Origin: Candidatus Cloacimonadota bacterium
GTDB lineage: Bacteria > Cloacimonadota > Cloacimonadia > Cloacimonadales > Cloacimonadaceae
NCBI GenBank assembly: GCA_016875595.1
Contig: VGPI01000138.1
Location: 1-5,502 of the forward strand
Length of the DNA stretch: 5,502 nt
Reading direction: 5' to 3'
Below the pieces are notes generated by a model that saw only the letters and a list, made by a program, of their open reading frames with translations, did no database searches and was not told where the DNA came from. Of this stretch, positions 1-5,502 are shown one piece after another (position 1 is the stretch's first letter; each line of letters starts with the position of its first letter). The position numbers and the translations under genes were made by a program.

Positions 1-646
1 TTTCCAGTGCGATGCGACTGATCTTGTAGATCGCGTTGTCACCCCGTTCCGGCGCTGAGCCGTGACAGGACAGACCCTTGACCGAGACGGTCATCTCCAT
101 TCTGCCGCGGTGTCCGCGATAGATATTCAGGTTCGTCGGTTCGGTGATGACGACCAGTTCGGGCTTGATCCCGACCTCTTTGATGATGTATTGCCAGCAC
201 AAGCCGTCGCAGTCCTCTTCCATGACCGTGCCGGTGAAGTAGATGGTGAAATCCTGGTCCAGACCCAGTTCCTTGATGATGCGTCCGGCGGTGACCATGG
301 ATGCCATTCCGCCTTCCTGATCCACGCTGCCCCGGCCGATGACCTTGCCGTCTCTGACCTGAGCGTCAAAGGGATCAGAGTCCCAGAGCGAGAGATCACC
401 GGGATAGACGGTGTCGATGTGGGCGTCAAAAGCGATGATGCGCTTGCCGCTGCCCATGCGTCCGATGACGTTGCCCAAGCCGTCGATGATCACTTCGTCA
501 AAACCGGCTTTCTCCATTTCCGCCCTGATCCGTTCGATCACCGCTTGCTCCTTGGTGGAAAAAGCCGGGATGCGGATCATGTCCATCAGGAAATTGACGG
601 TGTCGGTCTCGTATTTTCTGGCTTTTTGCCTGATTTCATTAAACAT
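1..646 (-). CDS. ygeY: YgeY-type M20 metallohydrolase, selenium-metabolism linked (3' end cut by window)
   Basis: This gene is open from the ATG at 646 to base 1, giving 215 residues of a protein that is about 400 in E. coli YgeY. The peptidase M20 zinc motifs are all present: H76-x-D78 (AHIDTV), bridging D109 (GRGSVDQEGG), the catalytic and metal-binding pair E143-E144 (MEEDCDGLCW) and E169 (TEPT). The start of the lid/dimerisation domain follows with H195 (GLSCHGSAPERG). The EEDCDGLCW string is typical of the YgeY branch rather than ArgE or DapE. The start is fixed by a strong AAAGGAG at 653-659, 6 nt upstream. It lies 80 bp downstream of ssnA on the same strand and is probably co-transcribed with it. 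Known for the family: it hydrolyses an amide-type substrate in the cytoplasm, and its genes cluster with molybdenum hydroxylases and uric acid breakdown genes. The exact substrate is not shown by sequence. The C-terminal metal ligand lies outside the window. Confidence 0.93.
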   Translation of the reverse strand, partial: MFNEIRQKARKYETDTVNFLMDMIRIPAFSTKEQAVIERIRAEMEKAGFDEVIIDGLGNVIGRMGSGKRIIAFDAHIDTVYPGDLSLWDSDPFDAQVRDGKVIGRGSVDQEGGMASMVTAGRIIKELGLDQDFTIYFTGTVMEEDCDGLCWQYIIKEVGIKPELVVITEPTNLNIYRGHRGRMEMTVSVKGLSCHGSAPERGDNAIYKISRIALE

Positions 647-666
647 TTTGGTCTCCTTTGTGTTAT

Positions 667-695
667 GGGGCGCTGAGGGAAAGCGCCCCTACGAT
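667..695. repeat. Palindromic repeat copy A (best hairpin, intergenic)
   Basis: A perfect 8-bp stem, GGGGCGCT (667-674) with AGCGCCCC (682-689), encloses a 7-nt loop and is followed by TACGAT. The tail CGCCCCTACGAT (684-695) recurs exactly at 3704-3715 inside the xanthine dehydrogenase FAD domain gene, and its first 9 bases recur at 3406-3414. It sits between ssnA and ygeY, just upstream of the ygeY ribosome binding site. In mRNA it would form a stable hairpin. No T-run follows on the minus strand, so it does not look like an intrinsic terminator. Confidence 0.85.
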
Positions 696-701
696 TTATA
701 A

Positions 702-722
702 GGCGCTTTGGAAAGACGCCCC
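702..722. repeat. Palindromic repeat copy B (intergenic, paired with A)
   Basis: Imperfect hairpin with GGCG (702-705) pairing CGCC (717-720), extended by CT/AG around a bulged A. It matches positions 3689-3709 (copy C) at 20 of 21 bases. Its centre is about 33 nt from that of copy A, separated by an AT-rich TTTATA spacer. It ends 4 nt before the ssnA stop codon (727-729 on the plus strand). Confidence 0.8.
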
Positions 723-726
723 CTGC

Positions 727-2055
727 TTACATTCTATCCCAGAGGCGGGATGCCAGTTCGCTTGCCTGACTGGTGATCTCGGCTTCGTCCAAGTCAAGGG
801 AGAGTTGCTTGTTCCACATCAGGATCCTGCCGGCGCAGATGGTGGTGTCCACAATGGCTTGGGACAGACCAAAGACGAGATGTCCCATCCAGGTAGCGTC
901 ATTCAAAGGCGTGGGTGGCTGATAATCGATGAGAATGAGGTCGGCTGCTTTACCGCTCTTTACGCTGCCCAGCATGCCATTCCAATAGCGGTTGGCGATC
1001 AGGGGATTGTTGCGCACCAGCGTGTTGGTCACTTCCATAAAGGCACAGGAAGGGTTGTCCTGCTTCAGATGCTGCGCCCAAAGCCCGACGCGAAGTTCCT
1101 CCAGCATATTCGTGGTCATGGCATCGGTGCCGAGTCCGATGGTGACGCCCAGATCGCTCATCCTGACAAGGTCGGCAATGCCCACGGCATTATTGAGATT
1201 GGACTGCGGATTGGTGACCACGGCGGTTCGGGTCTCTGCGAGCAACATCATTTCCCGGGCATTGATATGAACGCAATGAGCAGCGATGGAGCGGTCGCCG
1301 ATCAAGCCGAAGTCATGAAGGCGCTCCACCACTCGCTTGCCGTGGTGATTGATGTTGTACTGCTGGTCGGAGAGCGCTTCCGCGACATGGATGTGAGCGC
1401 CACAGTTCAGTTCATGTACAAGCTGCGAAATACGCCTGAGCGTCCTGTCCTCCAGCGTAAAGGCGGCATGCATGCCAAACAGACCTTTCAGGAAGGGATC
1501 GGGAGCGTTATTTACCTGCTGCAGCCAGTGGTAATTCTCCTCAATGCCGGCATCGGAGACGGCTTGTCCGTCACGATCGGAGACCTCGTAGCAGAGACAG
1601 CCGCGGATGCCGGTCTCCTTCACCGCTTTGGCAATAGCCGAAAGAGATCCGGTCACGAAGCCGGGGCTGGCATGATGGTCGATGATCGTGGTGGTGCCGT
1701 GGCGGATGGCATCCAGGATGGAGAGCAGGGCACTGAGATAAACATCATCCTGCCGGAGTTGCTTGTCCAGACGCCACCAGAGATGGTTCAAAACCTCCAC
1801 GAAGTCCTTGGAGGGCTTGGCTTTGCCATATCCCCGCACGAGCGTGCTGTAGAAGTGGTGATGGGCATTGATCAAGCCTGGAAGCAAGACCCTGCCTTCC
1901 GCATCGAGGATGTCCCCTTCATAGCCGTCAAAGTCAGTTGAGGGAGCTATGCGCTCGATGATCCCGTCATTGATGAGCACTCCCACGTCCCGCATCACGG
2001 GCTGGCTCTCATCAAAGCTGATCACATAGGGTGCTTTTATCAGCAGTCTATCCAT
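727..2055 (-). CDS. ssnA: SsnA-type putative aminohydrolase (amidohydrolase superfamily)
   Basis: A complete 442-residue protein, the same length as E. coli SsnA. It belongs to the cytosine deaminase / chlorohydrolase branch of the amidohydrolase superfamily, with cytoplasmic, metal-dependent deaminating or ring-hydrolysing enzymes. The order of motifs is standard. There is an N-terminal beta-sandwich strand set, then H65-x-H67 (NAHHHFYS) and GTTTIIDHH (120-128). H223 with E226 (HVAE), H260 (AHCVH) and metal-binding D311 (GTDAMTTNM) follow. A C-terminal strand set (residues 370-430) closes the fold. The start has AAAGGAA at 2062-2068, 6 nt upstream. It reads toward ygeY and diverges from the xanthine dehydrogenase genes. 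Known for the family: ssnA is a constant member of selenium-dependent molybdenum hydroxylase clusters and of uric acid degradation clusters. Its substrate is not settled. A role on a purine-derived intermediate is inference from context. Confidence 0.94.
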   Translation of the reverse strand: MDRLLIKAPYVISFDESQPVMRDVGVLINDGIIERIAPSTDFDGYEGDILDAEGRVLLPGLINAHHHFYSTLVRGYGKAKPSKDFVEVLNHLWWRLDKQLRQDDVYLSALLSILDAIRHGTTTIIDHHASPGFVTGSLSAIAKAVKETGIRGCLCYEVSDRDGQAVSDAGIEENYHWLQQVNNAPDPFLKGLFGMHAAFTLEDRTLRRISQLVHELNCGAHIHVAEALSDQQYNINHHGKRVVERLHDFGLIGDRSIAAHCVHINAREMMLLAETRTAVVTNPQSNLNNAVGIADLVRMSDLGVTIGLGTDAMTTNMLEELRVGLWAQHLKQDNPSCAFMEVTNTLVRNNPLIANRYWNGMLGSVKSGKAADLILIDYQPPTPLNDATWMGHLVFGLSQAIVDTTICAGRILMWNKQLSLDLDEAEITSQASELASRLWDRM

Positions 2056-2082
2056 ATCAGGTTCCTTTGCATCGTTTAGCCC

Positions 2083-2110
2083 ATAATTTCCGCATTGCTC
2101 TGGTTGTCAA
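2083..2110 (-). promoter_or_regulatory. Candidate sigma70-type promoter for ssnA-ygeY
   Basis: On the minus strand, a perfect TTGACA (2110-2105) is followed by a 16-nt spacer and AATTAT (2088-2083), which matches TATAAT at 4 of 6. Transcription would start near 2076, leaving about 20 nt of leader that holds the ssnA ribosome binding site. Position and strand fit well, but the -10 is weak and no start site has been measured. Confidence 0.5.
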
Positions 2111-2123
2111 TCTAATCTTTAGA
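2111..2123. promoter_or_regulatory. Short inverted repeat, possible operator
   Basis: TCTAA-TCT-TTAGA is a perfect 5-bp inverted repeat with a 3-nt centre. It directly abuts the -35 box of the candidate ssnA promoter, inside the divergent control region. Its place suits a regulator site, but the arms are short and chance is a real alternative. The rest of 2056-2251 shows only the two promoter candidates, the ribosome binding sites and a doubtful small reading frame. Confidence 0.25.
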
Positions 2124-2180
2124 CACGGGAGAGCTCATTGTGACCGGCTATCTGTCCTGAGGGCTGGATCAAGAAAAACC

Positions 2181-2210
2181 TTTACAAGAAATGACCGCTC
2201 AGATTACTAT
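2181..2210 (+). promoter_or_regulatory. Candidate sigma70-type promoter for the xanthine dehydrogenase genes
   Basis: TTTACA (2181-2186, 5 of 6 to TTGACA), an 18-nt spacer, and TACTAT (2205-2210, 4 of 6 to TATAAT). Transcription would start near 2217, about 35 nt before the ATG at 2252. It lies about 70 bp from the divergent ssnA promoter candidate, so both could share one regulator. Confidence 0.4.
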
Positions 2211-2251
2211 GCCGGAAGTTATGGATTACGAGACAACTCAAGAAGGTCATT

Positions 2252-3910
2252 ATGAGTGAACAGGACAATATCAAGCCGGCGGATCTCATCCACTTGCCGG
2301 AAGGGGTCTGTCTGTATAACCGGATAAGGTTTTATCTGAATGGCAGGAAGAGGACTTACGACATCCCTCCGGCGATGACTACGCTGGACTTCGTGCATCG
2401 GGAACTGGGGATGTATGGCACCAAATGTAGCTGCAATGAAGGTGACTGCGGTGCCTGCATGGTGGTAGTGGTTTTGGTGGTGAAAGGAAAGATCAGGTAT
2501 CAGGCGATCAATTCCTGCATCTATCCCGCCGCCAAACTGCACGGTAAACACCTGATCACCGTCGAAGGCATAGGCACACCTCAGAACCTGCATCCGATCC
2601 AGACAGCGCTGTTGGATCATCACGGCACCCAGTGCGGCTACTGCACACCGGGCTTTGTGATGAGCATCTTTGCCTATCTGGCAAATGGTGGAACCAGAGA
2701 TCGGGAAAGCACCTTGGCTGCACTGGAGGGTAACCTCTGCCGGTGCACGGGATATGATTCCATCCTGAGGGCAGTGGAACAACTGACAAGGGACTATCAG
2801 TCAGATGACATCATCCCTCAGTGGTGCCGGGAGCTGGAGCCAGACCTGGCGATATTCAATGCGCCAGAACAGCTTATCCTCAAGCAATCCGACCGTTTGC
2901 ATCCCGTCAGGGCTTACCTTGTGCCCGATACTTTGGATGAATTGTTCCGGCAGATGGAAGAAATCGAAAACTCCAGCCAATACCGGATCATCTGTGGTGG
3001 CACCGACCTGATGGTGCAAGCCAACGTCAACAAGATCTACTACCCTTATCTCCTGGACATCTCCCAGATCGAGGAATTGAACGGCATCAGCGAGCATGAC
3101 GGCAGCATTGAGATCGGTGCGACCGTCACCTACAACCAGTTGAAACATAGTGCACTGATCCAAGCCAAAGTCCCCGTCCTGATCCGGATCATCGATCAGA
3201 TCGCATCCGAACAGGTACGAAACTCTGCCACGCTCATTGGCAATATCGGTAATGCCTCACCCGTGGCGGATGCTGCCACCACGTTGCTGGCACTGGATGC
3301 CCGGCTGAAGATCGTATCGGCGGCACAAGAACGCTATCTGTCGCTTAGTGCAGGGTCGCCTTCCCAAAGCGACCTGGATGCAGATCAAAGGGCGGTTAAA
3401 GAGACCGCCCCTACATCATACTATTTGGATTACAAGCAGACCGCCATCCGTCCCGGTGAACTCATCCACTCCGTGATCATTCCGGAGCAGGAATTGACCG
3501 ACTTTGCCACTATAATCAAATCCACCAAACGCAAAGCAGTGGATATTTCATCAATTGTCACCGCTGCTCATTTCCGCGTCTCGGATGGTATTATCGTCAA
3601 TGCCCGGCTTGCCATCGGTGGTGCTGACCGCTATCCCCGTCTGAGCGCTGCTTTCAATCGTTTTTGCCAGGGCAAATCTCTATTCAAGGGCACTTTGGAA
3701 AGACGCCCCTACGATAAAAAGGACGCTTCAGGAGAGCACCCCTCCCTCGCAACCGACTGGTTTGAAGAAGCGGCAGGGATTGCCGAGCAGGACTTTGCCC
3801 CAATCAGTGATGTGCGTGGCAGCGAGGGATTTAGAAGCCGGATGATATACAACCATGCGCTGCTCTGCCTGCAAAGATGCCGCGACCACTTCAGCGGAGG
3901 TGCACAATGA
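2252..3910 (+). CDS. xdhA: Xanthine dehydrogenase iron-sulfur/FAD subunit with two repeat-derived inserts
   Basis: A 552-residue electron-transfer subunit, laid out like Rhodobacter XdhA (fused [2Fe-2S] and FAD domains); E. coli uses the name xdhA differently. Residues 23-105 are a plant-type ferredoxin with cluster ligands C61, C66, C69 and C89. Residues 112-180 are the helical second [2Fe-2S] domain with C128, C131, C163 and C165. The FAD domain starts near residue 217, with the flavin motifs CGGTDLMV (248-255) and NSATLIGNIGNASPVAD (324-340). The C-terminal FAD domain ends with DVRGSEGFR. It passes electrons from the molybdenum site through both clusters to FAD and on to NAD or another acceptor. 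The protein is longer than the roughly 460-500 usual for the family. Two low-complexity stretches, about 366-389 and 479-502, interrupt the FAD domain and coincide with palindromic repeats; the frame stays open. AGAAGG at 2241-2246 supports the start. The stop overlaps the next ATG. Confidence 0.93.
   Translation: MSEQDNIKPADLIHLPEGVCLYNRIRFYLNGRKRTYDIPPAMTTLDFVHRELGMYGTKCSCNEGDCGACMVVVVLVVKGKIRYQAINSCIYPAAKLHGKHLITVEGIGTPQNLHPIQTALLDHHGTQCGYCTPGFVMSIFAYLANGGTRDRESTLAALEGNLCRCTGYDSILRAVEQLTRDYQSDDIIPQWCRELEPDLAIFNAPEQLILKQSDRLHPVRAYLVPDTLDELFRQMEEIENSSQYRIICGGTDLMVQANVNKIYYPYLLDISQIEELNGISEHDGSIEIGATVTYNQLKHSALIQAKVPVLIRIIDQIASEQVRNSATLIGNIGNASPVADAATTLLALDARLKIVSAAQERYLSLSAGSPSQSDLDADQRAVKETAPTSYYLDYKQTAIRPGELIHSVIIPEQELTDFATIIKSTKRKAVDISSIVTAAHFRVSDGIIVNARLAIGGADRYPRLSAAFNRFCQGKSLFKGTLERRPYDKKDASGEHPSLATDWFEEAAGIAEQDFAPISDVRGSEGFRSRMIYNHALLCLQRCRDHFSGGAQ
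3354..3374. repeat. Palindromic repeat copy E (inside xdhA, inverted)
   Basis: A perfect 6-bp stem, GGTCGC (3354-3359) with GCGACC (3369-3374), encloses a 9-nt loop. On the complementary strand it resembles copy B (GGTCGCTTTGGGAAGGCGACC against GGCGCTTTGGAAAGACGCC). It therefore looks like an inverted, diverged family member. It encodes part of the first extra segment of the FAD domain. Confidence 0.6.
3390..3414. repeat. Palindromic repeat copy F (inside xdhA)
   Basis: A perfect 7-bp stem, GGGCGGT (3390-3396) with ACCGCCC (3404-3410), encloses a 7-nt loop and is followed by CTAC. It shares the CGCCCCTAC core (3406-3414) with copies A and C. Its centre is about 36 nt from that of copy E. It is translated as AVKETAPT, with the core read as C-GCC-CCT-AC. 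Confidence 0.8.
3688..3715. repeat. Palindromic repeat copy C (inside xdhA)
   Basis: Imperfect hairpin, GGGC (3688-3691) with GCCC (3705-3708), followed by TACGAT. It is a mosaic of the intergenic pair: positions 3689-3709 match copy B at 20 of 21 bases, and 3704-3715 match the tail of copy A exactly. It is translated as TLERRPYD, with the core read CGC-CCC-TAC, a different frame from copy F. Confidence 0.85.
3721..3743. repeat. Degenerate palindromic repeat copy D (inside xdhA, paired with C)
   Basis: GGACGCT (3721-3727) and AGCACCC (3735-3741) each differ by one G-to-A change from the arms of a GGGCGCT/AGCGCCC hairpin like copy A. CCCT follows, as in copy A. An A-rich spacer separates it from copy C, with a centre-to-centre distance of about 32 nt, close to the A-B spacing. 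The degenerate stem makes this the least certain of the six copies. Confidence 0.5.
3896..3901 (+). promoter_or_regulatory. Strong ribosome binding site for xdhB inside xdhA
   Basis: GGAGGT lies 5 nt before the ATG at 3907, within the last codons of xdhA. Together with the ATGA stop/start overlap this indicates translational coupling of the two subunits and fixes the xdhB start. Confidence 0.8.
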
Positions 3911-5502
3911 AAAAAACACCCTGGCACATCAGCGGCAAACTACACGTTACGGGTACATCGCAGTTCATCGGCGACAGCACTCCCCTGCCCGGCATGTTGC
4001 AGGCGAAGTTCCTTTTCAGTCCGGTGGCGCATGCCCGGATTATCTCGCTGGATACATCCGCTGCCAGTGAATTATCCGGCATTTCAGCCATCATCACTGC
4101 TGCCGATATCCCCGGCGAGAACCAGATCGGTCATGTGATCAAGGACGAGCCCCTTTTCCCGGAAAGTGTGATCAAATACGTCGGACAGCCCTTGGCGATG
4201 GTCTTGGCGGAAGATCCTTTGCTGGCAGCGCAAGCGGTTAAATTGATCGAACTGAGGTATGAAGAACTGACACCCATCCTGGAGATCGACGAAGCGGATG
4301 CCCTTGGCGAGTGGTATGTGCCGGAACGCAAGATCGAATCCGGAGACGTCACGACCGCTTTATCCACCGCACCCCGTGTCCTGTCGGGCTGGATCGAATC
4401 CCCGGCTCAGGAACATTTTTACATGGAAAGCCAGCGCTGTGACGCCATCCCCCAGGATGACCAGCGCATTTTGCTCTCTGCCGCCACGCAAAGTACGATG
4501 GAGGTGCAGGAAGTGGTGTCCTATCTACTTGCCCTGCCGGCACATAAGATCATCGTCGAAGTCCCGCGTCTGGGTGGCGCTTTCGGTGGAAAAGAACGCG
4601 CCGGCACGATCTGGGCATGCTTTGCCGCCCTCGGATCCTACGTCACTAAACGTCCGGTTCGCATCCTTTTAGAGCGACATGAGGACATCCTCGCCACCGG
4701 GAAGCGGCATCCCTTTAAGTCCCGTTACCGCATCGGCTTTGATGATGAGGGACGTATCCGCGCTTTGGATGTGCAGTTGCTCGCCAATGGCGGCGCTTAT
4801 GCCGATCTGTCCATAGCCATCCTGGAACGGGCTATGTTCCATGTGGATAATACATACCATATTCCGGACATCCGTATCCGGGGACGTGCCTGCCGTACTA
4901 ATCTTCCTCCCAATACCGCTTTCCGTGGCTTTGGCGCACCGCAGGGGATCTATGTCATTGAACGCTTGATCGAACTTATTGCCCGCCAATTGCATAAGGA
5001 TCCGATGGAGGTCAGGAGGATCAACGCCTATCGTCATGGCGACCTCAGCCCTTATGGACAACCCGTTTGGGAAGCCAGCATCCGTGATCTCTATACCCGC
5101 CTGGAGAAGATATCGGACTACCAGACCCTCCGCAAACAGGTCGATGAATTCAATCAGCGACACCACGACCGCAAACAAGGGATTGCCGTCACGCCAGTCA
5201 AATTCGGCATTTCCTTTACCACCGCGCTGCTCAATCAGGGTTCTGCTTTGATCTGGATCTACATCGACGGCAGTGTGTCCGTAACCACCGGCGGAGTGGA
5301 GATGGGACAGGAAGTAAGCACGAAGATCGCCGTGGTCGTTGCGCGCCTCCTGGGCATCTCCATTGAGCGCATCCGCGTCGAAAGCAGTAACACTCAAAGG
5401 GTGGGAAACGCCTCTCCCACTGCGGCATCCACCGGTAGTGACATCAATGCCAACGCTGCCCGGATCGCTGCCGAAAAGCTGATCCGTCAACTCAGCGAGC
5501 CC
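3907..5502 (+). CDS. xdhB: Xanthine dehydrogenase molybdopterin-binding subunit (3' end cut by window)
   Basis: Open for 532 residues to the window edge, about two thirds of a Rhodobacter-type XdhB (about 770). This is the catalytic subunit that hydroxylates a purine carbon at a molybdenum-pterin centre. The N-terminal hammerhead domain spans about residues 1-125. Cofactor motifs follow in order: QEHFYME (168-174), Q195 in ATQSTM (equivalent to bovine Q767), GGAFGGKE (223-230), NTAFRGFGAPQG (336-347) and GGVEMGQEVSTK (462-473). The purine-pocket residues of true xanthine dehydrogenases are kept: E230 (bovine E802), R308 in ERAMFH (bovine R880), F342 (F914) and F437 in KFGISFT (F1009). Aldehyde oxidases lack the first two. 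The catalytic glutamate near residue 730 lies beyond the window. No in-frame TGA is seen, so any selenium would be a cofactor ligand, not selenocysteine. Naming follows Rhodobacter. The start overlaps the xdhA stop. Confidence 0.94.
   Translation, partial: MKKTPWHISGKLHVTGTSQFIGDSTPLPGMLQAKFLFSPVAHARIISLDTSAASELSGISAIITAADIPGENQIGHVIKDEPLFPESVIKYVGQPLAMVLAEDPLLAAQAVKLIELRYEELTPILEIDEADALGEWYVPERKIESGDVTTALSTAPRVLSGWIESPAQEHFYMESQRCDAIPQDDQRILLSAATQSTMEVQEVVSYLLALPAHKIIVEVPRLGGAFGGKERAGTIWACFAALGSYVTKRPVRILLERHEDILATGKRHPFKSRYRIGFDDEGRIRALDVQLLANGGAYADLSIAILERAMFHVDNTYHIPDIRIRGRACRTNLPPNTAFRGFGAPQGIYVIERLIELIARQLHKDPMEVRRINAYRHGDLSPYGQPVWEASIRDLYTRLEKISDYQTLRKQVDEFNQRHHDRKQGIAVTPVKFGISFTTALLNQGSALIWIYIDGSVSVTTGGVEMGQEVSTKIAVVVARLLGISIERIRVESSNTQRVGNASPTAASTGSDINANAARIAAEKLIRQLSEP

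Noticed and set aside
62..676. 204-residue plus-strand reading frame opposite ygeY
   Set aside because: The opposite strand encodes a continuous M20 hydrolase with all metal ligands and a strong ribosome binding site.
667..722. Hairpins as an intrinsic terminator between ssnA and ygeY
   Set aside because: The stems are good but no T-run follows on the minus strand, and a ribosome binding site for ygeY comes right after.
658..1941. Long 427-residue plus-strand reading frame opposite ssnA
   Set aside because: It is an antisense shadow of ssnA: no recognisable domain, no ribosome binding site, and its start lies in the hairpin repeat. The minus-strand frame carries every amidohydrolase motif.
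2461..2490. GTGGT-rich stretch giving a valine run (MVVVVLVV) after the first cluster cysteines
   Set aside because: The distance from C69 to C89 is normal for the family, so this is a hydrophobic strand and not a slippage expansion.
667..3743. Repeats as a CRISPR array
   Set aside because: The copies are few, diverged, at scattered sites and lie in coding sequence, without equal-length unique spacers.
4669..5490. 273-residue minus-strand reading frame opposite xdhB
   Set aside because: The plus strand encodes conserved molybdenum-subunit motifs throughout this stretch; the antisense frame has no family signature.
2252..5502. Selenocysteine (in-frame TGA) in the molybdenum hydroxylase genes
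   Set aside because: Both reading frames are free of internal TGA in the window. Selenium in this enzyme class is a cofactor ligand.

Overview
The window shows four protein genes in two divergent pairs around a 196-bp control region. GC is moderate, genes are tightly packed and Shine-Dalgarno sites are strong, so this is a bacterium. The gene content (a selenium-metabolism-linked hydrolase, SsnA, and a molybdenum hydroxylase of the xanthine dehydrogenase family) suggests an anaerobic or fermentative lifestyle. I cannot name the phylum from the sequence.

Left half, minus strand: ssnA (727-2055, complete) is followed after 80 bp by a ygeY-type M20 hydrolase (646 down to base 1, cut by the window edge). 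The gap between them is almost filled by two small hairpin repeats. Positions 2056-2251 hold a candidate promoter for each direction and a short inverted repeat. Right half, plus strand: a fused [2Fe-2S]/FAD subunit of a xanthine dehydrogenase (2252-3910) overlaps by 4 bp (ATGA) the molybdopterin subunit (3907 to the window end, cut before the catalytic glutamate).

How they fit: ssnA and ygeY are marker genes of the selenium-dependent molybdenum hydroxylase cluster (the E. coli ygeW-ygfO region), which in gut anaerobes is tied to purine and uric acid breakdown. Here they sit beside a hydroxylase whose molybdenum subunit keeps the purine-pocket residues of true xanthine dehydrogenases. The simplest reading is an anaerobic purine-catabolism locus: the dehydrogenase oxidises the purine, while SsnA and YgeY act on ring-derived amidine/amide intermediates. 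That role assignment is inference.

The most unusual feature is a family of small palindromes with a CGCCCCTAC core or matching hairpin arms. It occurs as three two-hairpin pairs with 32-36 nt between hairpin centres: one pair between ssnA and ygeY, and two pairs inside the FAD domain gene. The two internal pairs coincide with two in-frame protein expansions of about 24-26 residues, and the shared core is read in different frames at the two sites. This looks like a mobile or expanding palindromic element that tolerates insertion into coding sequence, comparable in behaviour to Rickettsia palindromic elements.
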